Shown here one piece after another: positions 1 through 7,781 of a stretch of DNA of 33,725 nt. Location: positions 1 to 33,725 of the forward strand of contig NZ_JAUYFA010000009.1 in assembly GCF_030691135.1 (NCBI RefSeq). Direction: 5' to 3'. Position 1 is the first letter of the stretch. Every line of letters starts with the position of its first letter. Under the pieces are notes generated by a model that searched no databases, was not told the DNA's origin, and worked only from the letters and a program-made list of their open reading frames with translations. The position numbers and the translations under genes were made by a program. Source of the DNA: Phreatobacter sp. GTDB taxonomy: Bacteria; Pseudomonadota; Alphaproteobacteria; Rhizobiales; Phreatobacteraceae.

Positions 1-1
1 G

Positions 2-331
2 CCAGCGACACCGGTGCGCCCGCCGGCCCGCAACACCCGCCAGGCGCCGCCGCCGCCGATGGTCGCCCCCAATGCCGAAGGCGCCGGCGGGACCGTCGTC
101 TTCGCCCGCCAGTCGACAGAGCGTGCCGCCGCGGTGTCCGCCATGCATGCTCCCGATCCGCGCGCCCAGCGCCTGATCCAGCAGCCGGTGCAGGTCGTCG
201 CCATGACTTTCTCGGCCTCGGCGCCGGCAACCGTGCCGACGCAGCGCTTCACCGGCCAGGCGGTCTCGACGCTGCGGACCATCGAATTCGCCGCCGTCAC
301 GCCACAGCGCGGCGCCTTCCTCTCACGCTGA
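2..331 (+). CDS. C-terminal fragment of an unidentified Pro/Ala-rich protein (5' end outside window)
   Basis: The frame is open from the first bases of the window to a TGA at 329-331, so the gene probably begins upstream. A GTG at 14 could serve as a start, but the same Pro-rich reading continues in front of it and no Shine-Dalgarno sequence precedes it. About 109 residues are visible: a low-complexity stretch with a run of four prolines, then a less biased tail rich in Ala, Thr, Val and Gln. Third positions are strongly G/C, as in the confident genes here. I recognise no domain, membrane segment or catalytic motif. Such tails are common after periplasmic enzymatic domains, but that is only a possibility. 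Its coding nature is likely and its function unknown. Confidence 0.5.
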   Translation, partial: PATPVRPPARNTRQAPPPPMVAPNAEGAGGTVVFARQSTERAAAVSAMHAPDPRAQRLIQQPVQVVAMTFSASAPATVPTQRFTGQAVSTLRTIEFAAVTPQRGAFLSR

Positions 332-500
332 GCCCATCCCGCCGCCCCCGGACTTCCCGCCGGGAGGCGCGCGACTGACCTGCGCGCGGGGCCATGGCGG
401 CTCCGCGCCCATCCGTTGCATCGTCCCGCAGGCCGGCCGCTGCGGCCGGCTCCGATCACAGTGCCGGAACGGCTGAACGCCGCGGACGATACGGGACGCC

Positions 501-1367
501 ATGGACCCCATCCGCTTCATTCCGCCGGCTCTCGCCATCCTCTGGGGTCTGAACTGGCCCGCCGTGAAGATCGGCCTGTCGGAAGTGCCGCCCTTCGCGC
601 TGCGCATGGGCGGCATGGGGGCGGGCGGGCTCATCCTGCTCGCGGTGGCGCTGATGAGCGGCCGTTCGCTGCAGGTCGCGCGGCGTGACGTCGTGCCGCT
701 GGTGGTGGGCGGCTTCCTCAGCATCACGGTGTTCAATCTCGCGGTGGTCTTCGCCCAGCTCAATACGACGACGTCGCGGGCGGCGATCCTCACCTTCACG
801 ACGCCGCTCTGGGCCATCGTGCTCGCCTATCTCGTGTTGGGGGAGAGGCTGGACCGGGCACGCATCGCGGCGCTGGTGATCGGGCTCGCCGGCATCGGCG
901 TGCTGGCCTCGCCGATCTTCACCGGCGCGATCAATCCGCTCGGCGTGCTGTTTCCGGTGATCGCGGCGGTGAGCTGGGCTGCCGGCTCGGTCTATCTGAA
1001 GCGCCAGCCGCTCGGCGGCGAGCGCATGGTGGTGATCGGCTATCAGCTGCTGCTGGCGGCGGGGGTCGCCGCCATCGGCTTTGCGGCGAGCGGCGAGGTC
1101 CTGCCGACGCACCTCTCGACGGGGACGGCGCTCGCCATCGCCTATCACGTCATCGGCGCGACGTCGCTGGCCTACCTGCTGTGGTTCACGTTGCTCGACC
1201 GGCTGACGGTGGGGGCGGCCGCGATGACCACCTTCGCCATTCCCGTGGTCGGCGTCGCCAGCGCCATGGTGCTGGTGGGCGACCGGCCGGGCCTGCTCGA
1301 CTATGCCGGCTTCGCCGCGGTCATCGCCGCGGCGGGCCTTGCGACGTTCGGAACGAAACGGGCCTGA
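501..1367 (+). CDS. DMT-superfamily (EamA) transporter
   Basis: This 288-residue inner-membrane protein has the two-repeat EamA layout, with about ten hydrophobic segments and halves at roughly residues 5-137 and 148-284. Family hallmarks are visible: an early LWGLNWP segment at the first helix, and the TTPLWAIVLAYLVLGERL segment that closes the first repeat, where proline and glutamate are typical. The second repeat has a matching proline-containing helix (FAIPVVGVASAMVLVGDR). EamA proteins generally export amino acids or other small metabolites by proton exchange, but the substrate cannot be read from sequence. The ATG at 501 begins directly at the first hydrophobic segment and is the natural start. 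The gene converges on gapR, 12 bases away. A second unrelated-looking EamA gene lies beyond gapR. Confidence 0.85.
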   Translation: MDPIRFIPPALAILWGLNWPAVKIGLSEVPPFALRMGGMGAGGLILLAVALMSGRSLQVARRDVVPLVVGGFLSITVFNLAVVFAQLNTTTSRAAILTFTTPLWAIVLAYLVLGERLDRARIAALVIGLAGIGVLASPIFTGAINPLGVLFPVIAAVSWAAGSVYLKRQPLGGERMVVIGYQLLLAAGVAAIGFAASGEVLPTHLSTGTALAIAYHVIGATSLAYLLWFTLLDRLTVGAAAMTTFAIPVVGVASAMVLVGDRPGLLDYAGFAAVIAAAGLATFGTKRA

Positions 1368-1379
1368 GGGCGGAGCCCC

Positions 1380-1625
1380 TCACCCCATGCCGAGGGCCTG
1401 CTTGTAGAGCTCGAGGATCGCCTCTTCCTCCATGCGCTCGTCGCGGTCCTGCTTGCGCAGCGAGATGATCTTGCGCAGCACCTTGGTGTCGAAACCGTTG
1501 GCCTTGGCCTCGCCATAGACATCCTTGATGTCGTCCGACAGCGCCTTCTTCTCTTCCTCAAGGCGCTCGATGCGCTCGATGATGGACTTGAGCTGATCGG
1601 CTGCGACGCTTTGGGTATCGTCCAT
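1380..1625 (-). CDS. gapR: GapR-family (DUF2312) nucleoid-associated DNA-binding protein
   Basis: The product is an 81-residue charged helical protein matching GapR/DUF2312 along its whole length: an N-terminal coiled coil with alternating Glu/Lys/Arg ([20 protein letters not shown]), then the conserved [20 protein letters not shown] segment and a C-terminal acidic helix ending LYKQALGMG. In Caulobacter, GapR clamps overtwisted DNA ahead of replication and transcription and supports type II topoisomerases. I chose the ATG at 1625 because family members start at MDDT or close to it. A further 18 in-frame codons upstream encode a Pro/Arg-rich stretch that looks like leader DNA. The gene is divergent from the second EamA gene and convergent with the first. 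It is one of four cell-cycle or chromosome regulators in this window. Confidence 0.92.
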   Translation of the reverse strand: MDDTQSVAADQLKSIIERIERLEEEKKALSDDIKDVYGEAKANGFDTKVLRKIISLRKQDRDERMEEEAILELYKQALGMG

Positions 1626-1765
1626 GTGCGGCTCCAGGGGCGAGGGCGAAGGGAGCCGCACTGGTTCGCGAATTCGCAACGCGGGGTCAAGCGGCGCGGT
1701 GCTTGTCCACAGGCCCGCCGGCCCCTATGCAACGCTGAGCGAACCCAGGCCGTGAAACCCGCGCT

Positions 1766-2656
1766 TTGACACCCTCTCCCATCCCCGACACGCCCGCGCC
1801 GCGCGCCTCGAAGGCAGGCGCCTTCATCGCGCTGCTGGCTGGCGCGCTGGCGCTCGGAATCTCGCCGGTCTTCGTGCGGCTGGCCGATGTCGGTCCCTTC
1901 GCCTCGGCCTTCTGGCGGGCGCTGCTGGCGCTCCCCGTCCTCTATCTGTGGATGCGGATCGAGGACCGGGGCCGGACCGGGCGCCCCGGCTTCACGCTGC
2001 CGGTCCTCCTGGCTGGCCTGTTCTTCGCCGGTGACCTGTTCTTCTGGCACCTGTCGATCCTTAACACGACGATCGCCAATTCCACCTTCCTCGCCACCAC
2101 CGCGCCGGTCTGGGTCATTCTCGTCGCCTGGCTCTGGTTCAAGGACCGCATTTCCGTCTCGACCCTCGCCGGCCTGGCACTGTGCATCGCCGGCGGCGGC
2201 GCCCTTGTCGGCGACAGCCTGCAGATCGATCGCTCGCGCCTGATCGGCGACGCCTATGGGGCGGCGACCGGCGTCTTCTTCGGCCTCTATTTCCACGCCA
2301 TCCGGGCCGGGCGCGTCACCCATGGCGCGGCGCGGCTGACGCTGCAGTCGACCACGGTGACAGCACTCGTGCTCTTCGCCGTGGCGCTGATGCTGGAGCC
2401 GCGCATCCTGCCGCAGACCGCCCAGGGCTGGCTGGCGGTGCTGGCGCTCGGCATGCTGACCCATGCGGCGGGGCAGGGGCTCCTGTCGGTGGCGCTCGGC
2501 ACGCTGCCGACCGTGTTCTCCTCCCTGGTGATCTTCCTGGAGGCGGTCATCGCAGCGATCTTCGCCTGGATCGTGCTGGGGGAGGCCATCAGCCTCGTCC
2601 AGGTCGCGGGCGGAGCGGCAATCATGCTCGGCATCTGGGTGGCACGGCCGCGCTGA
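1766..2656 (+). CDS. DMT-superfamily (EamA) transporter, TTG start
   Basis: This 296-residue membrane protein has about ten transmembrane helices in two EamA repeats. The first helix reads FIALLAGALALGISPVFVRL, the first repeat ends near VAWLWFKDRISVSTLAGLAL, and the second ends in the typical FLEAVIAAIFAWIVLGE segment. The likely start is TTG at 1766: an in-frame stop lies at 1736-1738 and no ATG or GTG lies between it and the first helix. It is a probable small-molecule exporter of unknown substrate. It resembles the EamA gene at 501-1367 in architecture but does not look like a recent duplicate. The 140-base gap to gapR must hold both divergent promoters. Confidence 0.85.
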   Translation: MTPSPIPDTPAPRASKAGAFIALLAGALALGISPVFVRLADVGPFASAFWRALLALPVLYLWMRIEDRGRTGRPGFTLPVLLAGLFFAGDLFFWHLSILNTTIANSTFLATTAPVWVILVAWLWFKDRISVSTLAGLALCIAGGGALVGDSLQIDRSRLIGDAYGAATGVFFGLYFHAIRAGRVTHGAARLTLQSTTVTALVLFAVALMLEPRILPQTAQGWLAVLALGMLTHAAGQGLLSVALGTLPTVFSSLVIFLEAVIAAIFAWIVLGEAISLVQVAGGAAIMLGIWVARPR

Positions 2657-2814
2657 AGGGCAGCCCGCGTGCCGCTACGCCGGTGAGGATGCCGGCATCG
2701 TGCTCGGGAACCGACGCCCCCGTCGCGGTGGATGGCGGGCCGCGGCCCTTGCCGTTTCGTTGACAGGGCCGGTGCTATCAAGGAAAAGCCAAAGAGCTGG
2801 ATGACAAGGCGCTG

Positions 2815-3429
2815 ATGACTCGTCTCTCCCCCCGCGCATTCGCGATCCTCGCCGGCCTCCTGTCGGTCGCGACGTGGCTGTCCGGCACCAGCCCAGCCGC
2901 CGCCGACCTGCGCCTGTGCAACACGACGCAGAATCGGGTTGGCGTCGCCATCGGCTACAAGGACGGCGAGGGCTGGACGACCGAGGGCTGGTGGAACGTG
3001 CCGGCACGCTCCTGCGAGACCATCCTCCGGGGACCGCTGGTCGCCCGCTACTACTACCTCTACGCGGTCGACTACGATCAGGGCGGGGAGTGGTCCGGCC
3101 GCGCCTTCATGTGCTCGCGCGACAAGGAATTCACCATCCGCGGCATCGAGCAGTGCCTCGCCCGCGGCTATGACCGCCTCGGATTCTTCGAGGTCGACAC
3201 CCAGGACCAGCGGCAATGGACGGTGCAATTGACCGACGAGGGCCAGCGTCCGGCCCAGGCGGCACCGCCCATGGCGGCGCCGGTGCCGCCGGCGAGCCCG
3301 GTGCGTCGGCCCGATCCGACGCCTGCATCAGGGACGCGGAGCACGCCGCTGCCGAATGCTCCCGCCGGGTCGGGCGGTGGCGGAGCGGGGATCCAGGGCG
3401 GCGTCCCGGCCTTCACGGCACCGCGGTGA
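2815..3429 (+). CDS. Exported DUF1036 domain-containing protein
   Basis: The 204-residue product begins with a signal peptide: a basic start (MTRLSPR), a hydrophobic core, and a likely cleavage after PAAA around residue 30. The mature part carries the DUF1036 pattern, opening with LRLCNTTQNRVGVAIGYKD, followed by EGWWNVPARSCETIL, a run of tyrosines (ARYYYLYAVD) and a C-terminal YDRLGFFEVDTQ. Four cysteines (LCN, SCE, MCS, QCL) suggest two disulfides in the periplasm. The last 60 residues are a Pro/Ala/Gly-rich tail. DUF1036 proteins are widespread in Alphaproteobacteria and have no established role. The gene stands alone, with 158 bases upstream and the cytochrome oxidase/pnt cluster 94 bases downstream. 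Confidence 0.85.
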   Translation: MTRLSPRAFAILAGLLSVATWLSGTSPAAADLRLCNTTQNRVGVAIGYKDGEGWTTEGWWNVPARSCETILRGPLVARYYYLYAVDYDQGGEWSGRAFMCSRDKEFTIRGIEQCLARGYDRLGFFEVDTQDQRQWTVQLTDEGQRPAQAAPPMAAPVPPASPVRRPDPTPASGTRSTPLPNAPAGSGGGGAGIQGGVPAFTAPR

Positions 3430-3523
3430 TGCGGCGAAATTAGCCGCCACGTCTGCGTTGCAAGACCTCGATCCATGCGCTACCCCAAACGGACAGATTG
3501 GGCTGGCTTTCAGGAGTTGAACC

Positions 3524-3670
3524 ATGGCCTCCGAACCGCGAGTCGACGGCGTCGCCCCGATGGACTACGCCGAACACGAGCGCACCTACGCCTTCTTCGT
3601 CGGGCTGACGAAATGGGGCACGATTTCCCTGATCGTTCTCATGATCCTGATGGCAATCTTCCTGCTCTGA
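3524..3670 (+). CDS. aa3-type cytochrome c oxidase subunit IV (small membrane subunit)
   Basis: A 48-codon gene starts at ATG 3524 behind an AGGAG at 3512-3516 and ends with TGA at 3668-3670. The protein has a short polar N-terminus, the conserved MDYAEHERTYAFFVGLTKWG segment and one C-terminal helix (TISLIVLMILMAIFLL). This matches the bacterial aa3-type cytochrome c oxidase subunit IV family, which occurs as a single-helix accessory subunit of the terminal oxidase. Its genes are often found apart from the main cox operon, next to pntA, as here: pntAA begins 102 bases later in the same direction. It is short enough to be missed by many gene callers. The function is inferred from family and context. 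Confidence 0.85.
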   Translation: MASEPRVDGVAPMDYAEHERTYAFFVGLTKWGTISLIVLMILMAIFLL

Positions 3671-3772
3671 CGGGTGACGCAGACCCGTTATCGAGGGGCA
3701 ACGGGTGCCGCGACGACTGACATGACGCCCCTCGGAGCGGCCCGGCACAAGGGCGGACCGGAGGAGCATTCT

Positions 3773-4996
3773 ATGCGGATCGCGATCCCCAGGGAGACGG
3801 AGGCCGGCGAGCCGCGCGTCGCCGGCACGCCCGACACGGTGAAGCGCCTGATGGCGCTGGGGGCTGACCTGGTCGTGGAACCGGGCGCGGGCCTCGCCTC
3901 CGGCATCATCGACGCCGATTACGAGGCGGTCGGTGCGAGCGTGTCCGCCGATGCCGTCAAGGGCGCCGACGTCGTCCTCAAGGTGCGCCGCCCGAGCGCT
4001 GCCGAACTCAAGTCCTACAAGGCCGGTGCCGTGGTGCTCGCCACCATGGACCCCTATGGCAACGAGGCCGCCCTGGCAGTCATGGCACAGGCCGGCATCG
4101 CCGCCTTCGCCATGGAACTGATGCCGCGCATCACCCGCGCCCAGGTCATGGACGTGCTGTCCAGCCAGGCCAATCTCGCCGGCTACCGCGCCGTGATCGA
4201 CGGCGCCGGCGAGTTCGGCCGGGCGCTGCCGATGATGATGACCGCCGCCGGCACCGTGCCCGCCGCGAAGATCTTCGTCATGGGCGCCGGCGTCGCCGGG
4301 CTCCAGGCCATCGCCACCGCCCGCCGCCTCGGCGCTGTGGTGACCGCCACCGACGTGCGACCCGCCGCCAAGGAACAGGTGGAGAGCCTCGGCGCCAAGT
4401 TCGTCGCCGTCATGGACGACGAGTTCAAGCAGGCCGAGACGGCGGCAGGCTATGCCAAGCCGATGTCGGCCGAGTACCAGGCCAAGCAGGCGGCCCTGGT
4501 CGCCGAGCATATCGCCAAGCAGGACATCGTCATCACGACGGCGCTGATCCCCGGCCGGGCCGCGCCGCGGCTCGTCACTGCCGCCATGGCCGCCTCGATG
4601 AAGGCCGGCTCGGTATTGGTGGACCTCGCGGTCGAGCGCGGCGGCAATGTCGAGGGCGCCAGGATCGGCGAGACGGTGGTCACCGCCAACGGCGCGAAGA
4701 TCGTCGGCCATGCCAATGTCCCGGGACGCCTCGCGGCGACCTCTTCGGCGCTCTATGCGAGGAACCTCTTTGCCTTCCTCGAGGTCATGATCGACAAGGC
4801 GTCGAAATCGCTGGTCGTCCCGTGGGAGGACGAGTTGGTGAAGGCGACGCTGCTGACGCGCGACGGCGCCGTCGTTCACCCGAACTTCCAGTCGGTGGCG
4901 CCGTCGCCGCCGGCAGCCCCCGCCACCGAAGCGGCGGCCGTGGACACGGCGCCGGCCAAGCCGAAGGCCGCGCCCAAGAAATCCACCAAGGCGTGA
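3773..4996 (+). CDS. pntA: Re/Si-specific NAD(P)+ transhydrogenase subunit alpha, part 1 (PntAA, NAD(H)-binding domain I)
   Basis: PntAA is the soluble NAD(H)-binding domain of the proton-translocating transhydrogenase, which uses proton motive force to reduce NADP+ with NADH. The 407-residue product opens with MRIAIPRET, as in the family. It has the conserved RAQVMDVLSSQANLAGYRAV stretch at 122-141 and the Rossmann glycine motif GAGVAG at 171-176. After the domain there is an Ala/Pro/Lys-rich tail of about 30 residues. The ATG at 3773 sits behind GGAGGAG at 3760-3766. An in-frame GTG at 3674 would add 33 residues with no family counterpart, so I rejected it. The alpha subunit is split into two genes, the usual alphaproteobacterial arrangement, with pntAB 32 bases downstream. 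Confidence 0.95.
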   Translation: MRIAIPRETEAGEPRVAGTPDTVKRLMALGADLVVEPGAGLASGIIDADYEAVGASVSADAVKGADVVLKVRRPSAAELKSYKAGAVVLATMDPYGNEAALAVMAQAGIAAFAMELMPRITRAQVMDVLSSQANLAGYRAVIDGAGEFGRALPMMMTAAGTVPAAKIFVMGAGVAGLQAIATARRLGAVVTATDVRPAAKEQVESLGAKFVAVMDDEFKQAETAAGYAKPMSAEYQAKQAALVAEHIAKQDIVITTALIPGRAAPRLVTAAMAASMKAGSVLVDLAVERGGNVEGARIGETVVTANGAKIVGHANVPGRLAATSSALYARNLFAFLEVMIDKASKSLVVPWEDELVKATLLTRDGAVVHPNFQSVAPSPPAAPATEAAAVDTAPAKPKAAPKKSTKA

Positions 4997-5028
4997 TGTC
5001 CACCAAGGCCTGATCCGAGGGGAAAAGA

Positions 5029-5511
5029 ATGACGACGCTGACGCCAGACCAGGCTCTCGAACGGGCCCGCGCCGCTGCCGAAGCCGCGCGCATCGCCGCC
5101 GAACAGGCGCGCCTCGCGGCCGAGCAGGCCACCGCCATGGCCGACCAGATCGCCACGGTGGCGGGTGCCGCCGTCCACAGCGCGACCGGCGGGGCGATCG
5201 ACCCGACCGTCTTCCGCCTCACCATCTTCGCGCTCGCCGTCTTCGTCGGCTATTATGTGGTCTGGTCGGTGACGCCGGCCCTGCACACGCCGCTGATGTC
5301 GGTCACCAACGCCATCTCCTCCGTCATCGTCGTCGGCGCGCTTCTGGCGGTCAGCGTCCAGGTGATGGATTCCGGCACGGTCATGGCCCGGATCTTCGGC
5401 TTCATCGGGCTCGTGCTCGCGGCGATCAACATCTTCGGCGGCTTCCTCGTCACACAGCGCATGCTTGCGATGTACAAGGCGAAGGACAAGCCGGTGACGA
5501 GCAAGGGCTGA
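5029..5511 (+). CDS. pntAB: NAD(P)+ transhydrogenase subunit alpha, part 2 (PntAB, membrane domain)
   Basis: This 160-residue protein supplies the alpha-side transmembrane helices of the transhydrogenase. Residues 65-150 contain about four hydrophobic segments, including [18 protein letters not shown] and the conserved [18 protein letters not shown], where Asn and Ser residues lie near the proton path. Unusually, the first 55 residues form an Ala/Glu/Arg-rich amphipathic helix with repeats of the type [19 protein letters not shown], longer than the minimal subunit needs. The ATG at 5029 follows a purine-rich GAGGGGAAAAGA ribosome site. The gene lies between pntA and pntB (4 bases to pntB), so the three are almost certainly cotranscribed. 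Confidence 0.93.
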   Translation: MTTLTPDQALERARAAAEAARIAAEQARLAAEQATAMADQIATVAGAAVHSATGGAIDPTVFRLTIFALAVFVGYYVVWSVTPALHTPLMSVTNAISSVIVVGALLAVSVQVMDSGTVMARIFGFIGLVLAAINIFGGFLVTQRMLAMYKAKDKPVTSKG

Positions 5512-5515
5512 ACCC

Positions 5516-6919
5516 ATGTCGGCAAATCTCGCAGCCCTCCTCTATCTCGTATCCGGCGTCCTGTTCATCCTCAGCCTTCGCGGGCTGTCGAGCCCGGCCT
5601 CGTCGCGGCAAGGCAACCTGTTCGGCATGGTCGGCATGACCATCGCCATCCTGACGACGCTCGCCTACGCGCGCCCGGCCGGGATCGGGGCCTGGATCCT
5701 GGTTCTCGCCGGCCTCGGCATCGGCGGCGGTATCGGCGCTGTCATCGCCCGCCGCGTGCCGATGACCTCGATGCCGCAGTTGGTTGCCGCCTTCCATTCG
5801 GGCGTCGGCCTCGCCGCGGTCTTCGTCGCAGCTGCGGCGCTCTATGCGCCGACGGCCTTCGACATCGGCGCCCGCGGCACGATCAAGGGTCTGTCGCTGT
5901 TCGAGATGGGTCTCGGCGCCGCCATCGGCGCCATCACCTTCACGGGCTCGGTCATCGCCTTCCTGAAGCTCGACGGGCGGATGAGCGGCAAGCCGATCAT
6001 GCTGCCGCAGCGCCATCTCATCAACATCGCCCTGGCCGCAGCCATTATCGTGCTGATGATCGTCTTCATGCGGACGGAGAGCACGCTCGCCTTCTGGCTG
6101 ATCGTGATCCTCGCCTTCGTCATCGGCGTGACGCTGATCATCCCGATCGGCGGCGCCGACATGCCGGTCGTCGTGTCGATGCTCAACTCCTATTCGGGCT
6201 GGGCTGCGGCGGGCATCGGCTTCACGCTGGGCAATACGGCGCTGATCATCACCGGCGCCCTCGTGGGCTCGTCGGGCGCGATCCTGTCCTACATCATGTG
6301 CAAGGCGATGAACCGGTCCTTCATTTCCGTGATCCTCGGCGGCTTCGGCGGCGACGATGCGGCGGCGGGCGGATCGGCCGAGGCGCGGCCCTTCAAGGCG
6401 GGCTCGGCGGAGGACGCCGCCTACATCATGAAGAACGCCCAGAAGGTCATCATCGTGCCCGGCTACGGCATGGCGGTGGCGCAGGCGCAGCACGCCCTGC
6501 GCGAGATGGCCGACCTCCTGAAGAAGGAGGGTGTCGAGGTGAAGTATGCCATCCACCCGGTGGCGGGCCGCATGCCCGGGCACATGAACGTGCTGCTGGC
6601 CGAGGCCAATGTGCCCTATGACGAGGTCTTCGAGCTCGAGGACATCAACTCGGAATTCGCCCAGGCCGACGTCGCCTTCGTCATCGGCGCCAACGACGTG
6701 ACCAACCCGGCGGCGAAGACCGACAAGACCTCGCCGATCTACGGCATGCCCATCCTCGACGTGGAGAAGGCCGGCAACATCCTGTTCGTCAAGCGCGGCA
6801 TGGGCGGCGTCGGTTATGCCGGTATCGACAACGACGTGTTCTACCGCGACAACACGATGATGCTGCTCGCCGACGCCAAGAAGATGGTGGAGAACATCGT
6901 CAAGGCGCTGGGGCATTGA
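5516..6919 (+). CDS. pntB: NAD(P)+ transhydrogenase subunit beta (PntB)
   Basis: PntB carries the remaining membrane helices and the NADP(H)-binding domain III. The 467-residue length is normal. Residues 1-270 contain eight or nine hydrophobic segments. HSGVGLAAV at 94-102 holds the conserved membrane histidine used in proton translocation. Domain III is complete: GYGMAVAQAQ at 316-325, the HPVAGRMPGHMNVLLAEA loop at 347-364, GANDVTNPAA at 391-400 and KRGMGGVGYAGIDN at 426-439, the NADP-contacting segments. The start is four bases after the pntAB stop. A strong intrinsic terminator follows 49 bases after the stop, marking the end of the unit. Confidence 0.97.
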   Translation: MSANLAALLYLVSGVLFILSLRGLSSPASSRQGNLFGMVGMTIAILTTLAYARPAGIGAWILVLAGLGIGGGIGAVIARRVPMTSMPQLVAAFHSGVGLAAVFVAAAALYAPTAFDIGARGTIKGLSLFEMGLGAAIGAITFTGSVIAFLKLDGRMSGKPIMLPQRHLINIALAAAIIVLMIVFMRTESTLAFWLIVILAFVIGVTLIIPIGGADMPVVVSMLNSYSGWAAAGIGFTLGNTALIITGALVGSSGAILSYIMCKAMNRSFISVILGGFGGDDAAAGGSAEARPFKAGSAEDAAYIMKNAQKVIIVPGYGMAVAQAQHALREMADLLKKEGVEVKYAIHPVAGRMPGHMNVLLAEANVPYDEVFELEDINSEFAQADVAFVIGANDVTNPAAKTDKTSPIYGMPILDVEKAGNILFVKRGMGGVGYAGIDNDVFYRDNTMMLLADAKKMVENIVKALGH

Positions 6920-6968
6920 GTTCCATCCTCCTCGGTTGAGGGGCGGCCGCAGCGTGGTCTAGGATCGG

Positions 6969-6997
6969 GCGGGGCTTTCGGGCCCCGCTTCTTTTTT
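6969..6997 (+). terminator. Rho-independent terminator of the pnt operon
   Basis: A perfect 7-bp stem, GCGGGGC (6969-6975) with GCCCCGC (6982-6988), encloses a six-base loop and is followed by TTCTTTTTT (6989-6997). It lies 50 bases after the pntB stop and just before the next gene. Confidence 0.85.
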
Positions 6998-7008
6998 GGG
7001 GAGGCACC

Positions 7009-7299
7009 ATGCTGTTCATGGTCATCGAGCGCTTCGCGGGGTGCGATCCGGTGCCCGTCTATCGGCGCGTGCGGGACAAGGGCCGCTCGCTGCCCGAGGG
7101 GCTCACCTATGTCGGCAGCTGGATCGAGCCGAATTTCGACCGCTGCTTCCAGCTGATGGAATGCGACGACCTCCGTCTGCTGCAGGAATGGGTGCTGTCG
7201 TCGCGCGGCTCCGGCGTGACGTTCGAGATCGTGCCGGTGGTGACGAGCGACCAGACCCGGGCGGTCGTCGCGCCCCATCTCGACGGTCCGGCGCCATGA
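7009..7299 (+). CDS. DUF3303 family protein
   Basis: A 96-residue soluble protein starting MLFMVIERFAG matches the small DUF3303 family, which has a ferredoxin-like alpha/beta layout and no assigned activity. Typical features are the opening beta strand FMVIERF, the GLTYVGSWIEPNFDRCFQLM segment at about residues 31-50 and the ending FEIVPVVTS. No catalytic motif is evident. The ATG at 7009 is preceded by GGGGAGG at about 6998-7004, directly after the pnt terminator, so its promoter must overlap or precede that terminator. The stop overlaps the ATG of the next gene (ATGA at 7296-7299), indicating translational coupling with the acetyltransferase. Confidence 0.8.
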   Translation: MLFMVIERFAGCDPVPVYRRVRDKGRSLPEGLTYVGSWIEPNFDRCFQLMECDDLRLLQEWVLSSRGSGVTFEIVPVVTSDQTRAVVAPHLDGPAP

Positions 7300-7775
7300 G
7301 CATCGTCATCCGTCCCTACGAACCCGGGGACCACGCCGCGGTCGTCGGTCTCGTCCACCAGCTCAACCTCTATGAGGACGCCATTTCCGCCGACCGCGCC
7401 CGCGACGTGAAGGCGGCCGAGGCCTGCCTCGACGCCGATCTCAAGCGCGTGGCGCGTGACGGAGGCGCAGTGATGGTCGCGCTCGACGGCCCCGAGCCGG
7501 TCGGGATGATGTGTTTCGTGCTGGACCAGCCGCCGCCGTTCCTGCGGGCCGATATCGCGCAGACCGGCTGGGTGACGGAACTCGTCATCGACGAGCGCTA
7601 CCGGGGGCAGGGGATCGGCACTGCGCTGCTGACCGAGGCGGAGCGTCTTGCCCGCGACCATGGGGTGAAGCGCCTGATGATCGGCGCCATCGTCGGCAAC
7701 CACATCGCCCGCAAGGCCTATGAGCGCTTCGGCTTCCGCCCCGCGGTGATGGAACTGGCGAAAGACCTGGAGTGA
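7296..7775 (+). CDS. GNAT-family N-acetyltransferase
   Basis: This 159-residue protein has the GNAT fold in order: an N-terminal strand and helix (IVIRPYEPGDHAAVVGLVHQ), a central VTELVIDERYRGQGIGTALL with the acetyl-CoA pyrophosphate loop RGQGIG, and a C-terminal IARKAYERFGF segment typical of the last strand-helix pair. It transfers an acetyl group from acetyl-CoA to an amine of unknown identity. The start is the ATG that overlaps the DUF3303 stop. The gene converges with the TPR gene, with the two stop codons seven bases apart. The substrate cannot be inferred. Confidence 0.88.
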   Translation: MSIVIRPYEPGDHAAVVGLVHQLNLYEDAISADRARDVKAAEACLDADLKRVARDGGAVMVALDGPEPVGMMCFVLDQPPPFLRADIAQTGWVTELVIDERYRGQGIGTALLTEAERLARDHGVKRLMIGAIVGNHIARKAYERFGFRPAVMELAKDLE

Positions 7776-7781
7776 CCCGCC

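Noticed and set aside
2750-2800. TTGACA followed by TATCAA upstream of the DUF1036 gene.
   Set aside because: The spacing of the hexamers is only about ten bases, too short for a sigma-70 promoter, so I did not list it.
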